Source: Patescibacteria group bacterium
Lineage (GTDB): Bacteria > Patescibacteriota > Dojkabacteria > JAHIVN01
Length of the DNA: 43,090 nucleotides
Assembly: GCA_018816645.1 (NCBI GenBank)
Contig: JAHIVN010000136.1
Location: forward strand, 1 to 43,090
Direction: 5' to 3'
Shown: piece by piece, positions 6,916 through 14,661 of the stretch
Layout: every line of letters begins with the position of its first letter
How positions within the stretch are numbered: the first letter of the stretch is position 1
Translations under genes and position numbers: made by a program
The notes under the pieces: model-generated
Databases searched by the model: none
Told to the model about the DNA's origin: nothing
The model's input: the letters and a program-made list of their open reading frames with translations, nothing else

Positions 6916-7485
6916 TTACTTTCTTAATTTTAATTCAACTCTTTTTCTGCTGGCAGATTTTTCAAGTTGTTCTTTAAGAAGTAGGGATTTGGCCTTGAGA
7001 TCATCTTCTCTAACTTTTTCAGTCTTTATTTTTTGTTTACCTATTCTTAATGACGTTTCTAATTCGTATACTGAAAGTATAGTAGTAGCTATGCAATAAA
7101 AGTTTTTTGATCTTCCTTCATCAAAATGCTTTAAGAAGATCTCTAGTAACTCAATCCGTCTTTTCTGCTGTTTAATAAATTTCTCCAAACCCTGTTTTTT
7201 AATAGAATTTAAATTTGAAATAGATTTTCTGTGAGTTACAAAAGAATCACCTTTATCCCAACCTTTAAGTTTCGAACATGGAAATTTATTACATTCTGCA
7301 CAGACTTCAAAATTTTGTTTTTTCACACAACAAGTCACAAGCGAACAGGATGGGTGCTTATCGGAAAAATCAGGACCACAACATCCTGGGCACCTCGAAG
7401 GACCTTTAATATAGTATCTTGGACATAAGCCACAATCTAACCCACAAACACCAAGTGTAGGATACTTTTTAATGACTTTATCCAC
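6916..7485 (-). CDS. DUF3795-type cysteine-rich protein
   Basis: 189 aa. The N-terminal ~75 residues hold the DUF3795 cysteine pattern: CGLDCGLCP (~14-22), CPGCCG (~32-37), SCSLVTCC (~46-53), CAECNKFPC (~62-70). That is enough for a metal site such as Zn or Fe-S. Residues ~90-189 are a Lys/Glu-rich helical region ending in a strongly basic tail (RKRVELKLRK). Proteins of this family are small, widespread in archaea and anaerobic bacteria, and functionally uncharacterised. It stands alone; the next plus-strand gene begins after the tRNA-Gln region. No clear ribosome site. Confidence 0.8.
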   Translation of the reverse strand: MDKVIKKYPTLGVCGLDCGLCPRYYIKGPSRCPGCCGPDFSDKHPSCSLVTCCVKKQNFEVCAECNKFPCSKLKGWDKGDSFVTHRKSISNLNSIKKQGLEKFIKQQKRRIELLEIFLKHFDEGRSKNFYCIATTILSVYELETSLRIGKQKIKTEKVREDDLKAKSLLLKEQLEKSASRKRVELKLRK

Positions 7486-7590
7486 GATTTTTAGTTAAAT
7501 CAATTATACTAAAATGCTAAATAATTATACTTTATCGACTTTCATATTTCTATAGAATTATTGTTTTTAATATCTTTATGAAATGATAAT

Positions 7591-7640
7591 GAATAGGGGA
7601 CTTATACCCTCCGGAGGCGGTCGGGCCATTAGACGACCAA
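7591..7640 (-). pseudogene. tRNA-like remnant sharing the D-arm of tRNA-Gln
   Basis: On the minus strand, 7638-7626 repeats 13 nt of the tRNA-Gln D-arm region (GGTCGTCTAATGG), followed by GACCGCCTCCGGAGGG where an anticodon arm would be. The arms do not pair properly and no T-arm (GTTCGA) follows. I read it as a decayed tRNA or partial duplication of the neighbour 45 nt upstream. Confidence 0.4.
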
Positions 7641-7682
7641 CACTCATTTTTATAAGTTCCTCCTTCAAAACCGTGACTTCAA

Positions 7683-7753
7683 TTGCCGGGCTTAGATTCG
7701 AACTAAGATTCAGCGCTTCAGAGGCGCTTGTCCTACCATTAGACGACCCGGCA
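7683..7753 (-). tRNA. tRNA-Gln (anticodon CTG)
   Basis: A complete cloverleaf reads on the minus strand. The acceptor TGCCGGG pairs with CCCGGCA, giving the U1-A72 pair characteristic of glutamine tRNAs. The D-arm is GTCT/GGAC with AATGGTA in the loop. The anticodon stem AGCGC/GCGCT closes the loop CTCTGAA, so the anticodon is CTG. A short variable loop (GAAT) and the T-arm CTTAG-TTCGAAT-CTAAG follow. Discriminator A; the 3' CCA is not encoded. Pieces of this gene recur at 7626-7638 and 7880-7891. Confidence 0.92.
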
Positions 7754-7787
7754 TTTTTTAGTGTTAGATTTTAATACACGTTACTTT

Positions 7788-7891
7788 CCGATTCATTATC
7801 CCGATTCGTTATACTCATCGGGACTAGGTCAGACTACGCATTTCTTTCGTGCCTCAAGAAATCCTAGTTCTGCCTTGAGGACGACCCGGCA
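7788..7891. repeat. Repeat-rich spacer beside tRNA-Gln (tandem 13-mer, hairpins, tRNA 5' fragment)
   Basis: 7788-7812 holds two copies of CCGATTC(A/G)TTAT one base apart. CCCGAT (7800-7805) pairs with ATCGGG (7817-7822). CCTCAAG (7852-7858) pairs with CTTGAGG (7874-7880). At 7880-7891 there is an exact 12-nt copy of the tRNA-Gln 5' end (GACGACCCGGCA on the plus strand). No gene is visible between 7754 and the promoter at 8001. Confidence 0.5.
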
Positions 7892-8000
7892 ACATTGACC
7901 CCAGGTATTTTACCAGAGAAGAGTGCAAACAGTAAATGCCCGAAATAGCACTTCAAAACGAAGGATATCTTAATTGATAACTGGGAATTGGTCATTGTTA

Positions 8001-8029
8001 TTTACTGCTTCCTGTTTACTGTGTATAAT
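8001..8029 (+). promoter_or_regulatory. Promoter of the RNase HI gene
   Basis: -35 TTTACT (8001-8006), 17-nt spacer, -10 TATAAT (8024-8029). Start predicted about 8036, leaving a ~15-nt leader before the ATG at 8051. This placement supports the ATG over the longer upstream GTG reading. Confidence 0.65.
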
Positions 8030-8050
8030 ACAAAGATTATTAAAAGTATT

Positions 8051-8461
8051 ATGGAAAGAAAAGTAAAAGTATATACTGACGGCGGGGCAAGGGGAAACCC
8101 AGGGCCTGCTGCAGCTGGAGTTGTGATATTTGATGAAGAGGGTAGACTACTAGCCATTGACGCGAAATATCTCGGTGAGACGACAAACAATCAAGCTGAA
8201 TATCAAGCACTAGAACTTGCGCTCGAACTTCTGCAAAAGAAGGACATTTCTCGAGATATCACTTGTTACTTGGACAGCGAGCTTATCGTTAAACAATTAA
8301 ACGGGGAGTACAAAGTCAAAAATTCTGACATTGCTATAGTAAAGAAAAGAATTGACTCATTGTCTGAGTTTTTTGAGAACATAGAGTTCATTCATATCAG
8401 ACGTGAGGAAAATAAGTTTGCAGATAAACTCGTAAATGTTATATTGGATGCAAGGGAGTAG
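8051..8461 (+). CDS. rnhA: Ribonuclease HI
   Basis: 136 aa from the ATG at 8051. It degrades the RNA strand of RNA:DNA hybrids (R-loops, primers) with two metal ions. The four catalytic carboxylates are present: Asp10 in YTDGGARGNPGPA, Glu50 in NNQAEYQAL, Asp75 in LDSELIV, Asp125 in NKFADKLVN. The length matches compact bacterial/archaeal RNase HI proteins without the basic handle of the E. coli enzyme. An upstream GTG at 7988 would add 21 hydrophobic residues with no counterpart in the family and overlap the promoter, so I reject it. The LCP gene follows 65 nt later with a small hairpin between. Confidence 0.95.
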   Translation: MERKVKVYTDGGARGNPGPAAAGVVIFDEEGRLLAIDAKYLGETTNNQAEYQALELALELLQKKDISRDITCYLDSELIVKQLNGEYKVKNSDIAIVKKRIDSLSEFFENIEFIHIRREENKFADKLVNVILDARE

Positions 8462-8488
8462 CTAATAGTTAATATGTAATAGCAAGTA

Positions 8489-8508
8489 ACTATCAAGTAA
8501 TTGATAGT
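8489..8508 (+). terminator. AT-rich hairpin after RNase HI
   Basis: ACTATCAA-gtaa-TTGATAGT, an 8-bp stem followed by ATTATTT. It could be a weak terminator between RNase HI and the LCP gene; the stem is AT-rich and the T run is broken. Confidence 0.3.
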
Positions 8509-8526
8509 ATTATTTAAGAAATTTCC

Positions 8527-9978
8527 ATGTCGAAAACATATTCTGTAGACATTACAGATAAAAGACAAAAAAGACGCAAAACTCTTCGAGAAAAGAAGAA
8601 GGATAAAAAACCACAAAAGGGAAAAGTTAAGGTTATTGTAACCTTACTCATTCTGTTTGGACTTCTTGGAGGTGTCGGTTACTATTTATATAATGCAGCT
8701 TCTAAATGCGATGGGGCAAATTGCAATCCGATACTGCGTCCCATCGAAGCTACGATTGATCCAAAACTTAAACAAGATAAAGGTCTTACGAATGTGCTTG
8801 TTGTTGGTATCGATACGAGAGAGGCTAATCCCGGTCTTATGAATACTGATACGATAATGATCCTGACTGTTGATCATGTAAATCAGTCTGTTGTCATGAC
8901 TTCGGTTCCCAGAGACCTCTGGGTTTCTTACACCCTGCCAAACGGAAATACTACTTCCAGTAAAGTGAATAGTGCATATGCGATGGGAGAATACTTCGAA
9001 AGTGGGAAGGGAATAGAGACATTAACAGGGGTTGTTGAAATGATTATTGGGCAGCCGATACACTATTATGTAAAAGTGACTTTGTCTGGATTTGTAGAGA
9101 TAGTTGATACTATAGGAGGTGTGGATATCGATATCCCGGAATATTATAAAGACGCATACCCGAAGTCAGAGCTTCCACAATCGTATCAAGACACCTGTGC
9201 TTCATTCTTTCATGCAGGAGAGTACTGTATTTTTGAATTTCAAGAGGGGACTGAACATATGGATGGCCAGAGAGCATTGATCTATGCCAGAAGTAGACTT
9301 CTTAGCCCCTTAGGAGATTTTGATCGTGCAAGAAGACAGCAGAGAGTCATAAGTTCTGTGAAAGATGAGGTACTCTCCAGTGATACATTACTTGATCCTG
9401 CCAAGCTCTGGGATATATATAATATCGTCAAGGATAACATCGAAACGTCAAATTTTACCATCAACGACATACGCGCTGCTCTCAAGCTCAAGGATGAATT
9501 TGACCCCGATAATATAGGACAACTTGTACTTGATCCAAATCTTGGTTACGTTCCCAATAAATACATCTATAGACCATATGACTTCCCAGGCAGAGGCTAC
9601 AACATTGAAGCTCACGACCTGACATATGCTTCGATTCAAGCATTATTTGGGGAAGTCAGGAAATATCCGCTCCTTTATAATGAAGCTCCCAAGATCTCAA
9701 TTTACAATGCAACAGGTAATCCGGTACTTGCGAAAGACTGGACAAGCGAAATCCTAAGTAAGGCATCTTTTGTACAGATCGTGGAAACGAACAAACTTAT
9801 CCAGGATCCAGAAGGGAATTTATCGGGCATCAAGATTTATAAATTTACTGATACAGAAAAACCGGGAACTGATGAATTCTTAAAGAAAGTTTTTGAAGTA
9901 GGTGAGATCACTACTGAGAACACAGAGGTGATAGAAGCTTATCGAGGAGAAGATTATGTGATTGTTGTAGGACCGTAA
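8527..9978 (+). CDS. LytR-CpsA-Psr (LCP) family cell-envelope protein with LytR_C domain
   Basis: 483 aa. A basic cytoplasmic N-terminus (residues 1-33) is followed by one membrane helix (~34-56) and an outward LCP domain (~85-340). LCP motifs: VGIDTRE (Asp95, Arg97), NTDTIMI (~106-112), SVPRDLWV (~126-133), and the arginine-rich RARRQQRVIS helix that binds the lipid pyrophosphate. A C-terminal LytR_C-type domain (~388-483) starts at KISIYNATGNP. LCP enzymes transfer polymers from undecaprenyl-pyrophosphate carriers to the cell wall or to surface glycoproteins. Cysteines at ~61, 66 and in the insert TCASFFHAGEYC (~222-233) could form disulfides outside the cell. Convergent with the ABC-2 gene that ends at 10170. 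Confidence 0.93.
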   Translation: MSKTYSVDITDKRQKRRKTLREKKKDKKPQKGKVKVIVTLLILFGLLGGVGYYLYNAASKCDGANCNPILRPIEATIDPKLKQDKGLTNVLVVGIDTREANPGLMNTDTIMILTVDHVNQSVVMTSVPRDLWVSYTLPNGNTTSSKVNSAYAMGEYFESGKGIETLTGVVEMIIGQPIHYYVKVTLSGFVEIVDTIGGVDIDIPEYYKDAYPKSELPQSYQDTCASFFHAGEYCIFEFQEGTEHMDGQRALIYARSRLLSPLGDFDRARRQQRVISSVKDEVLSSDTLLDPAKLWDIYNIVKDNIETSNFTINDIRAALKLKDEFDPDNIGQLVLDPNLGYVPNKYIYRPYDFPGRGYNIEAHDLTYASIQALFGEVRKYPLLYNEAPKISIYNATGNPVLAKDWTSEILSKASFVQIVETNKLIQDPEGNLSGIKIYKFTDTEKPGTDEFLKKVFEVGEITTENTEVIEAYRGEDYVIVVGP

Positions 9979-10038
9979 TCCGTATTCAGTAATCCTTAAT
10001 CTCTAAGCTGTTGCTTTCAGGAGCTTTGTTTTACAAGA

Positions 10039-10057
10039 CAAGGGGTTTTACCCCTTG
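10039..10057. terminator. GC-rich hairpin between convergent genes
   Basis: CAAGGGG-tttta-CCCCTTG, a 7-bp stem between the 3' ends of the LCP and ABC-2 genes. No T run follows on either strand. The same CAAGGGG/CCCCTTG stem occurs at 27401-27420, and a single arm (CAAGGGGC) at ~10082, so it may be a small repeat family as well as a transcription barrier. Confidence 0.4.
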
Positions 10058-10169
10058 CGAGGAAATGCTAATAGATTTATTCAAGGGGCTACTGTCAGAG
10101 GCGGGCAGGAAAGTCCCTAGTCCTTGATTTTATAGTTTTGTATATATACCGGCGTATCTGCTCATCGGC

Positions 10170-10985
10170 TCATGAGCTCACGGAAGAATAGCTTTTGAGT
10201 CCCAGTTTCCAGACGAGGTTGCTTCCTAGATAAAAAACAGTAGCGAGAATGACATAGTAGCTAGTTAGCGGCCAGTCTATGTTATTGAAGAAGATGACTG
10301 AAGTCGGTACTGTTGTGACTAGAGCAACTGGGATTATGAAACTTGCGATAAATCTTATAGCCCCTTGGTAAGCGGATGACGGGATCGACCCTGGATCATT
10401 TAATACAGTATGCAAAAATCCCCTTACCGACTCCATTCTTCCCGCCCAGAAAGCCAGCGATAATACTATGAAGAAGATTGAGTAGAATACTACCACTGAG
10501 CAAGCTGCAAGAATTAACAATTTCAAAACGAGGAGAAAAGTTATGACAATTTTCAGCTTGATGATAGATATGAAGAAAACAGCCAGTCCGAATAACGCAT
10601 TGGGTATACTGGCGATATCAAATTCATTGAACGAAGCAAGAAATTTTGAACCGATAGGTTTTGTGAGCAGTCCATCGATCTTGCCGTAGAAAATATTATC
10701 AGAAAGAGAGTTTAGGCTGATATCAAAAAGGAACCAGAAAATGTTCTGGAATATATGAAAAAATCCCATAAACCCTATGTATTGCCAGATACTGTATCCG
10801 GCGAAGGAGTCTGAGTAACTGTAAAGAATATAGATCCATACTATACTGGCTATCAGCCAGAGACTTATGGAGACTGTCGTGAGATAGAAGCTGGCCCGAT
10901 AGGTGAGTGCTTTCTGATAAGAAAGACTTAGGAGTCTAGCTAATATTTTCCCATATTTTAGAATGTTATGCACCATACGCTTCAT
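10170..10985 (-). CDS. ABC-2 type exporter permease (COG3694/PF06182-like), copy 1
   Basis: 271 aa with about six membrane helices. The family hallmark sits between helices 2 and 3: DNIFYGKIDGLLTKPIGSKF, matching the 'G.ld..l.kPi' loop, and the C-terminus ends WKLGLKSYSS. This is one half of the two-permease DUF990-type exporters that normally work with a dedicated ABC ATPase. The substrate is unknown. It overlaps the partner gene at 10966 by 20 nt, so the two are translationally coupled. The pair at 17259/18055 is paralogous and has the same 20-nt overlap. No matching ATPase gene lies in the window. Confidence 0.88.
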   Translation of the reverse strand: MKRMVHNILKYGKILARLLSLSYQKALTYRASFYLTTVSISLWLIASIVWIYILYSYSDSFAGYSIWQYIGFMGFFHIFQNIFWFLFDISLNSLSDNIFYGKIDGLLTKPIGSKFLASFNEFDIASIPNALFGLAVFFISIIKLKIVITFLLVLKLLILAACSVVVFYSIFFIVLSLAFWAGRMESVRGFLHTVLNDPGSIPSSAYQGAIRFIASFIIPVALVTTVPTSVIFFNNIDWPLTSYYVILATVFYLGSNLVWKLGLKSYSSVSS

Positions 10986-11754
10986 ATTTTTTGATACCGA
11001 ATTTATAAAGTAATTTGAAAATAATGATTATCAATATCACCCACAAGGCCTGCATTCCGAACATAAAGGGGAGATTGATTTCGTCCGGGGTAAATATGAT
11101 ATCTGCTGAAAAGGCAAAGGTGTATCTATAGAAAAGTAAGTTGTTGATCCCTGCCATCCAGGCTGGCATGAGAACTACTGGGAAAACCTGTCCTGAGAGA
11201 AGCATAAATAGTATTCTATTTAGTCTGCTTATCGGATCAACATTCTGGATGAAAAATGCACACATTCCTATGATCATATCCCAGAGAGAGAAGATGGTTG
11301 CTCCCAGAATCATAGAGACAAGTAAGAACAAAAGCTGTTCAATCGAAGTGATCGGTATTTTTAAATTGAAAACTATAAGAAGGACTATAAAAATAGGTGC
11401 GATAAGGATGAGACTTCCGAGCTTCCATCCTTGCTCGATGAAGATGTATCTCAAGATGGGATGGATAGGTTTGACTATGAAAGCGCTGATCCCGCCATCT
11501 TTGATGGAAGAGCCTAGATACTTGCTCACTGTCCCGCCTATGATGTACCAAAGGATCGCCATAACAAGAAAGTAGGTAAGAAGATCGGTCTGCTGGAAGC
11601 CGTTTATTTCCTTCTTGTCTCCATATACTGCTACCCAAGTCACATAGTTTACAAACGCCGGGAGCAAGCCGCAGAAGAACCAAAACAGATTGTCAAATCT
11701 GTGTTCGTATTGCCGCATGAGATTTACTTTGAAAACTGCCCAGTATTTTTTCAT
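10966..11754 (-). CDS. ABC-2 type exporter permease (COG4587-like), copy 1
   Basis: 262 aa with six predicted membrane helices and a charged cytoplasmic loop, SSIKDGGISAFIVKPIHPILRY, that carries the family's 'G..s..l.kP..p' motif. The C-terminus KKYEAYGA resembles the QKYESFGN of the paralogue at 18055. Together with the downstream gene it would form the heterodimeric membrane channel of an exporter. First gene of the pair. A TATAAT in an AT-rich stretch just upstream (~11773) may be its -10 box, but I could not find a good -35. Confidence 0.88.
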   Translation of the reverse strand: MKKYWAVFKVNLMRQYEHRFDNLFWFFCGLLPAFVNYVTWVAVYGDKKEINGFQQTDLLTYFLVMAILWYIIGGTVSKYLGSSIKDGGISAFIVKPIHPILRYIFIEQGWKLGSLILIAPIFIVLLIVFNLKIPITSIEQLLFLLVSMILGATIFSLWDMIIGMCAFFIQNVDPISRLNRILFMLLSGQVFPVVLMPAWMAGINNLLFYRYTFAFSADIIFTPDEINLPFMFGMQALWVILIIIIFKLLYKFGIKKYEAYGA

Positions 11755-11854
11755 GACTTAAGATTTTATTATATTTAAGAATTTATTAGTAGGAGAATCG
11801 AAGGACTGAAAGAATGCCCAATGATCAAATACCAATTACCAACGAACATCCAAT

Positions 11855-11872
11855 CCTTCGACTTCTCTCAGG
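11855..11872. repeat. Intergenic copy of the CCTTCGAC...CTCAGG palindrome
   Basis: CCTTCGACTTCTCTCAGG, related to the in-gene copy at 719-735 (reverse complement CCTTCGACAAGCTCAGG). It lies in the 133-nt spacer between the methyltransferase and ABC-2 genes, which otherwise shows nothing. Confidence 0.45.
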
Positions 11873-11887
11873 ATAAACAACTAATAA

Positions 11888-12391
11888 CTACTCCTTTATA
11901 TAAAGATAATTATTATCCAAGACCTTTTCATATTTCCAGCTTGGGAATTTGAAAATGTGGAGAATGATCTTGGATCTAGGGGTGGTTCTATTTTGCAATT
12001 TCTTTTCCAGTGATTTCATTATGCCCTTGACGGGATAAGAGGTGATGATGCTGTACTTTGGGAAATCAATGTTCCAAAGGCTTCTCCAATGTATAAATGC
12101 CTTGTTTCTTAGTCCTGCTTTGCGTATTTTCATTTTTGAAATTAGAACAAGTATTGGATTGATTTCATATCCGTGCGACTCAATACCTTTCTTTGCAAAT
12201 TCGATGACAATTCTTCCATCGCCGGAGCCCAGATCTACGACCTTGTCACCTTGTTTTGCTTCAGATAACTTGAGCAGTGCTTTGAGTCTTTTCTTGTCGA
12301 TTGGCAGGTATGGAGCTCCCTTGATAACAGGAGCGGCTACGATAAAAAATACAGGAACTAAAATAATTAGTAAGATCAAGACTTTTTCCAT
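11888..12391 (-). CDS. Membrane-anchored class I SAM-dependent methyltransferase
   Basis: 167 aa. A hydrophobic N-terminus (residues ~3-24) anchors a short Rossmann methyltransferase. Motif I is VVDLGSGDGRIV (~52-63), the acidic end of β2 is HGYEINP (~73-79), and IITSYPV (~115-121) matches the region after motif IV. The protein is shorter than most methyltransferases and lacks obvious substrate-recognition insertions. Similar membrane-linked small methyltransferases are common in CPR genomes and archaea; the substrate is not known. Own promoter at 12402-12429. It precedes the ABC-2 pair on the same strand by 133 nt. Confidence 0.85.
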   Translation of the reverse strand: MEKVLILLIILVPVFFIVAAPVIKGAPYLPIDKKRLKALLKLSEAKQGDKVVDLGSGDGRIVIEFAKKGIESHGYEINPILVLISKMKIRKAGLRNKAFIHWRSLWNIDFPKYSIITSYPVKGIMKSLEKKLQNRTTPRSKIILHIFKFPSWKYEKVLDNNYLYIKE

Positions 12392-12401
12392 AACAATAGG
12401 A

Positions 12402-12429
12402 TTATATTGGCTGGGGTGGGGGAAGTAAA
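12402..12429 (-). promoter_or_regulatory. Promoter of the methyltransferase gene
   Basis: Minus strand: -35 TTTACT (12424-12429), 16-nt spacer, -10 TATAAT (12402-12407). The transcript would begin within a few bases of the start codon at 12391, i.e. nearly leaderless. Confidence 0.5.
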
Positions 12430-12439
12430 GGGATTTTGT

Positions 12440-12585
12440 TTAGTAGGCAAAGAGCGGGACATACGGGTCTGGAACCCCACGTTCCAAGAATATTATACAA
12501 GAAATGAGACATTTGGGACAGCATAAAAAAAGTGAAATATAGATGTCACAGATAGCAATATCTTATCCTATAGTTTGCCTACTAA
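12440..12585. repeat. 146-bp element bounded by 12-bp perfect inverted repeats
   Basis: TTAGTAGGCAAA (12440-12451) and its exact reverse complement TTTGCCTACTAA (12574-12585) enclose 122 nt. Inside is a second hairpin, TGGAAC-cccac-GTTCCA (12470-12486). No ORF and no evident target-site duplication. Candidates are a MITE-like element or a structured RNA at the 3' end of the gene that ends at 12658. Confidence 0.5.
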
Positions 12586-12657
12586 CTTTTCCTTCCCAAC
12601 GAAAATTGATTCTATAGCTTTCTCATAAAATTATCTCCACTTTTTTAGAATAACTCC

Positions 12658-13569
12658 TTAATCTCTTGTCTTATCAACTTCAGTACGTAAAACATCATGA
12701 ATAGGAACTCTCCTTCTTATAAGTCTACATTCAAAATCTGTAATTTCAAGCCCTTTTTTTTCTGCCTGAAGCAAAATACCAGCTACATGCACTGTATGAC
12801 AAATACAGGCAATTGTAGAAGCACTTTCACCTAAAATAGATCTAAGCATAAAAGCCTCGCGTCTATCATAGTCCCATGCAAGTTCACTGCTTAATTTATC
12901 AGACCAGTCTATAAGATCATCCGAAAATACCTCTGCATAATCCCATTTTTCGAAAATTTCTTTTATTACTCTGACAATCTCTTGCCTTTGTTCTTCATTT
13001 GCATGATTCCAACCTAAATCCATCTGTAATTCTCTTACAACTTCTCCTGCCATCCCTCGTCCAATCATTTGGGCGTATTCTATAGGATTTCCCATTATAT
13101 CCATTGTTGCAGCAAAAATGTGTTTATCTTGGGGAACATTTAGTTTAGCATATTGAAGTTCAGAATCAACTACAGAACCAACGCAGCGTACTCTATCTTC
13201 TTCTAACCACCCAGGGGAATCTCCCTCTATGAGTAGAGTTACACCCTCCGGGAGTTTTCTAAGAAACTCATCGATTAGATTAGTTTCATAGGGATGTGGA
13301 CTAGCTCTAAAGATTCTTTCCCCATCTACAAATCTCAGACTGTACAGAGTCATATGCTGAGTACCTAGCATTGAAACTCTTTTACCATTAATCATAAAAG
13401 AAACTTCTATGTGAAAATAATGACCAACCATCCTTTCAAAGTTAACTCCAGCAGCAGAGAAACTAGCATCTTCCCTTAATCTATGAGCAACCTTAAAAGG
13501 AGTACCCTTATAATCATCTTGTTCTGTATCGTCTAAAAGTATATCTAGTTGATCTTTTTCTTCCTCCAT
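12658..13569 (-). CDS. Unknown protein, possibly a distant TraB-like family member
   Basis: 303 aa, apparently soluble, with an acidic N-terminus. I do not recognise it with certainty. Three spaced motifs resemble the TraB/PrgY fold, which uses GTxH, a Glu near the middle and a late His: MLGTQHMT (Gly69, His72), LLIEGDSPGW (Glu115), and CHTVHVAGI (~258-266). In TraB-like proteins these form a putative metal-dependent hydrolase site. Overall similarity is weak and the helical middle (YAQMIGRGMAGEVVREL) is unfamiliar. It stands alone; the inverted-repeat element at 12440-12585 follows its 3' end. TGTTAAA/TTTAACA arms lie just before its start, overlapping a poor promoter. Confidence 0.75.
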   Translation of the reverse strand: MEEEKDQLDILLDDTEQDDYKGTPFKVAHRLREDASFSAAGVNFERMVGHYFHIEVSFMINGKRVSMLGTQHMTLYSLRFVDGERIFRASPHPYETNLIDEFLRKLPEGVTLLIEGDSPGWLEEDRVRCVGSVVDSELQYAKLNVPQDKHIFAATMDIMGNPIEYAQMIGRGMAGEVVRELQMDLGWNHANEEQRQEIVRVIKEIFEKWDYAEVFSDDLIDWSDKLSSELAWDYDRREAFMLRSILGESASTIACICHTVHVAGILLQAEKKGLEITDFECRLIRRRVPIHDVLRTEVDKTRD

Positions 13570-13704
13570 GTTCCGATATTTTTGTTAAATGATAAAGATA
13601 TTTTAACATAGGGAGAATTGAGATCGCAATTAAATTTACACCCACACCACCTCCCCATCCCCATCAACAAAGTGCCATCTCTGTCTCCTTTTACCTTTTC
13701 TGGG

Positions 13705-13860
13705 ATGAACTTTGGGGAAATTCTTACACAAAGAAACTGGCGGGGTGCGTGGGACAAGGCTCGAACTTGGTTTGATTTACATCCGACATTTGAGTTAAGT
13801 TTACCAAATTTGTCATTTGATTTGGAAAAGAAGGATTTAATTCTTCTAGCAGAGTTTTAA
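13705..13860 (+). CDS. Possible small ORF or gene fragment (51 aa)
   Basis: ATG at 13705 to TAA at 13860. The second half (WFDLHPTFELSLPNLSFDLEKKD) looks protein-like, while the upstream part of the same open frame (from 13618) is low-complexity His/Pro. The DNA at 13755-13769 also looks like an antisense tRNA T-arm (CAAGGCTCGAACTTG), so the reading may be accidental. The rest of the spacer 13570-13905 shows nothing else. Confidence 0.25.
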   Translation: MNFGEILTQRNWRGAWDKARTWFDLHPTFELSLPNLSFDLEKKDLILLAEF

Positions 13861-13905
13861 GTTATTGATTCAGTCTTACAGTAAACAAGCTGGTATAATC
13901 TTTGC

Positions 13906-14661
13906 ATGAGCATACGAATAAAACGGTTCTACGATAAAATACCAAACTATGACAAAAGCAAAATCGACAACGACTTTGATAATATAGATGATCTGCTAAT
14001 AAGACTTGAAGGTTCTATAGATAATAAAGATATTAAAATAGTACACCAACCTATTGAAGACGCTTTTAAATCAAGGCTAACAATTATTTTATATCAAAAT
14101 AACTTAAGAGCTTTCTATTTACTTACCGGAATAGTTACAGAGTTAAACGCAGATAATTTACCAGCCGCTTTGCCATTAATTAGAGCATTTTACGAGTTGA
14201 TGATACAACTAGGTTATTTGTGCAGTCAGATCTTAAATCATAACGATTTGAATTACTTGCTTTCAGAACTATTTCATAAGGTATTTTTAGGAAATCGAAA
14301 TGAGGGTGCTGGCGTACTCGCTTTAGGCAAAGTAGAAACTATCAGTATTATGACGATGCTTAGCCATGCTGAGAAAGTATTTAATTCTATTGATCCTGAA
14401 GGTACTAAAGATAAGCAAATACTAACAAACTACTATGCAGATCTATCAAACAAGTGTCATCCCAACTTTAATAGCAATATGTTCTTTACCAGTCTTGATG
14501 AAAAAGGAGAACTATTAGGATTAGATGATATTGGAGAAAATATGAGCTCTGTCAAAGCACTTGTTTATCATGAATATATGAGTCCTCTTCTGAGTGCAAT
14601 AGATCATTACAAGTTGTATATGGACAAAATAAATGCTGATCCAAAAGTCGTAACTACTTAA
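13906..14661 (+). CDS. DUF5677-like helical protein, unknown function
   Basis: 251 aa, all-helical by composition, no signal or membrane anchor. The centre has PLIRAFYELMIQLGYL (~91-105), the 'R(A/S)..E' helix typical of DUF5677-like proteins. About 85 residues later follows YADLSNKCHPNFNS (His185), matching the family's late 'LS...H' motif. Assignment rests on those two motifs only. No biochemical role is known to me for this family; members turn up in accessory regions. It converges with the HEPN-like gene at 14654, overlapping by 8 nt. Confidence 0.65.
   Translation: MSIRIKRFYDKIPNYDKSKIDNDFDNIDDLLIRLEGSIDNKDIKIVHQPIEDAFKSRLTIILYQNNLRAFYLLTGIVTELNADNLPAALPLIRAFYELMIQLGYLCSQILNHNDLNYLLSELFHKVFLGNRNEGAGVLALGKVETISIMTMLSHAEKVFNSIDPEGTKDKQILTNYYADLSNKCHPNFNSNMFFTSLDEKGELLGLDDIGENMSSVKALVYHEYMSPLLSAIDHYKLYMDKINADPKVVTT

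Noticed and set aside
7988-8050. Upstream GTG extension of RNase HI
   Set aside because: It would overlap the -10 box and add hydrophobic residues with no counterpart in the family.
10100-10118. GGCAGGAAAGTCC resembles the conserved GAGGAAAGTCC of RNase P RNA
   Set aside because: The surrounding ~190-nt spacer is too short for RNase P RNA and lacks its other conserved segments.
11141-11575. 144-codon plus-strand ORF
   Set aside because: Antisense to an ABC-2 permease; Met/Ile-rich pattern is the complement of hydrophobic helices.
13545-13757. 70-codon minus-strand ORF overlapping the start of the 12658 gene
   Set aside because: Low-complexity, out of frame with the accepted gene and antisense to a possible small ORF; no family features.
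13755-13769. T-arm-like CAAGGCTCGAACTTG as evidence for another tRNA
   Set aside because: Only a 4-bp stem and loop match; no acceptor, anticodon or D-arm can be built around it.
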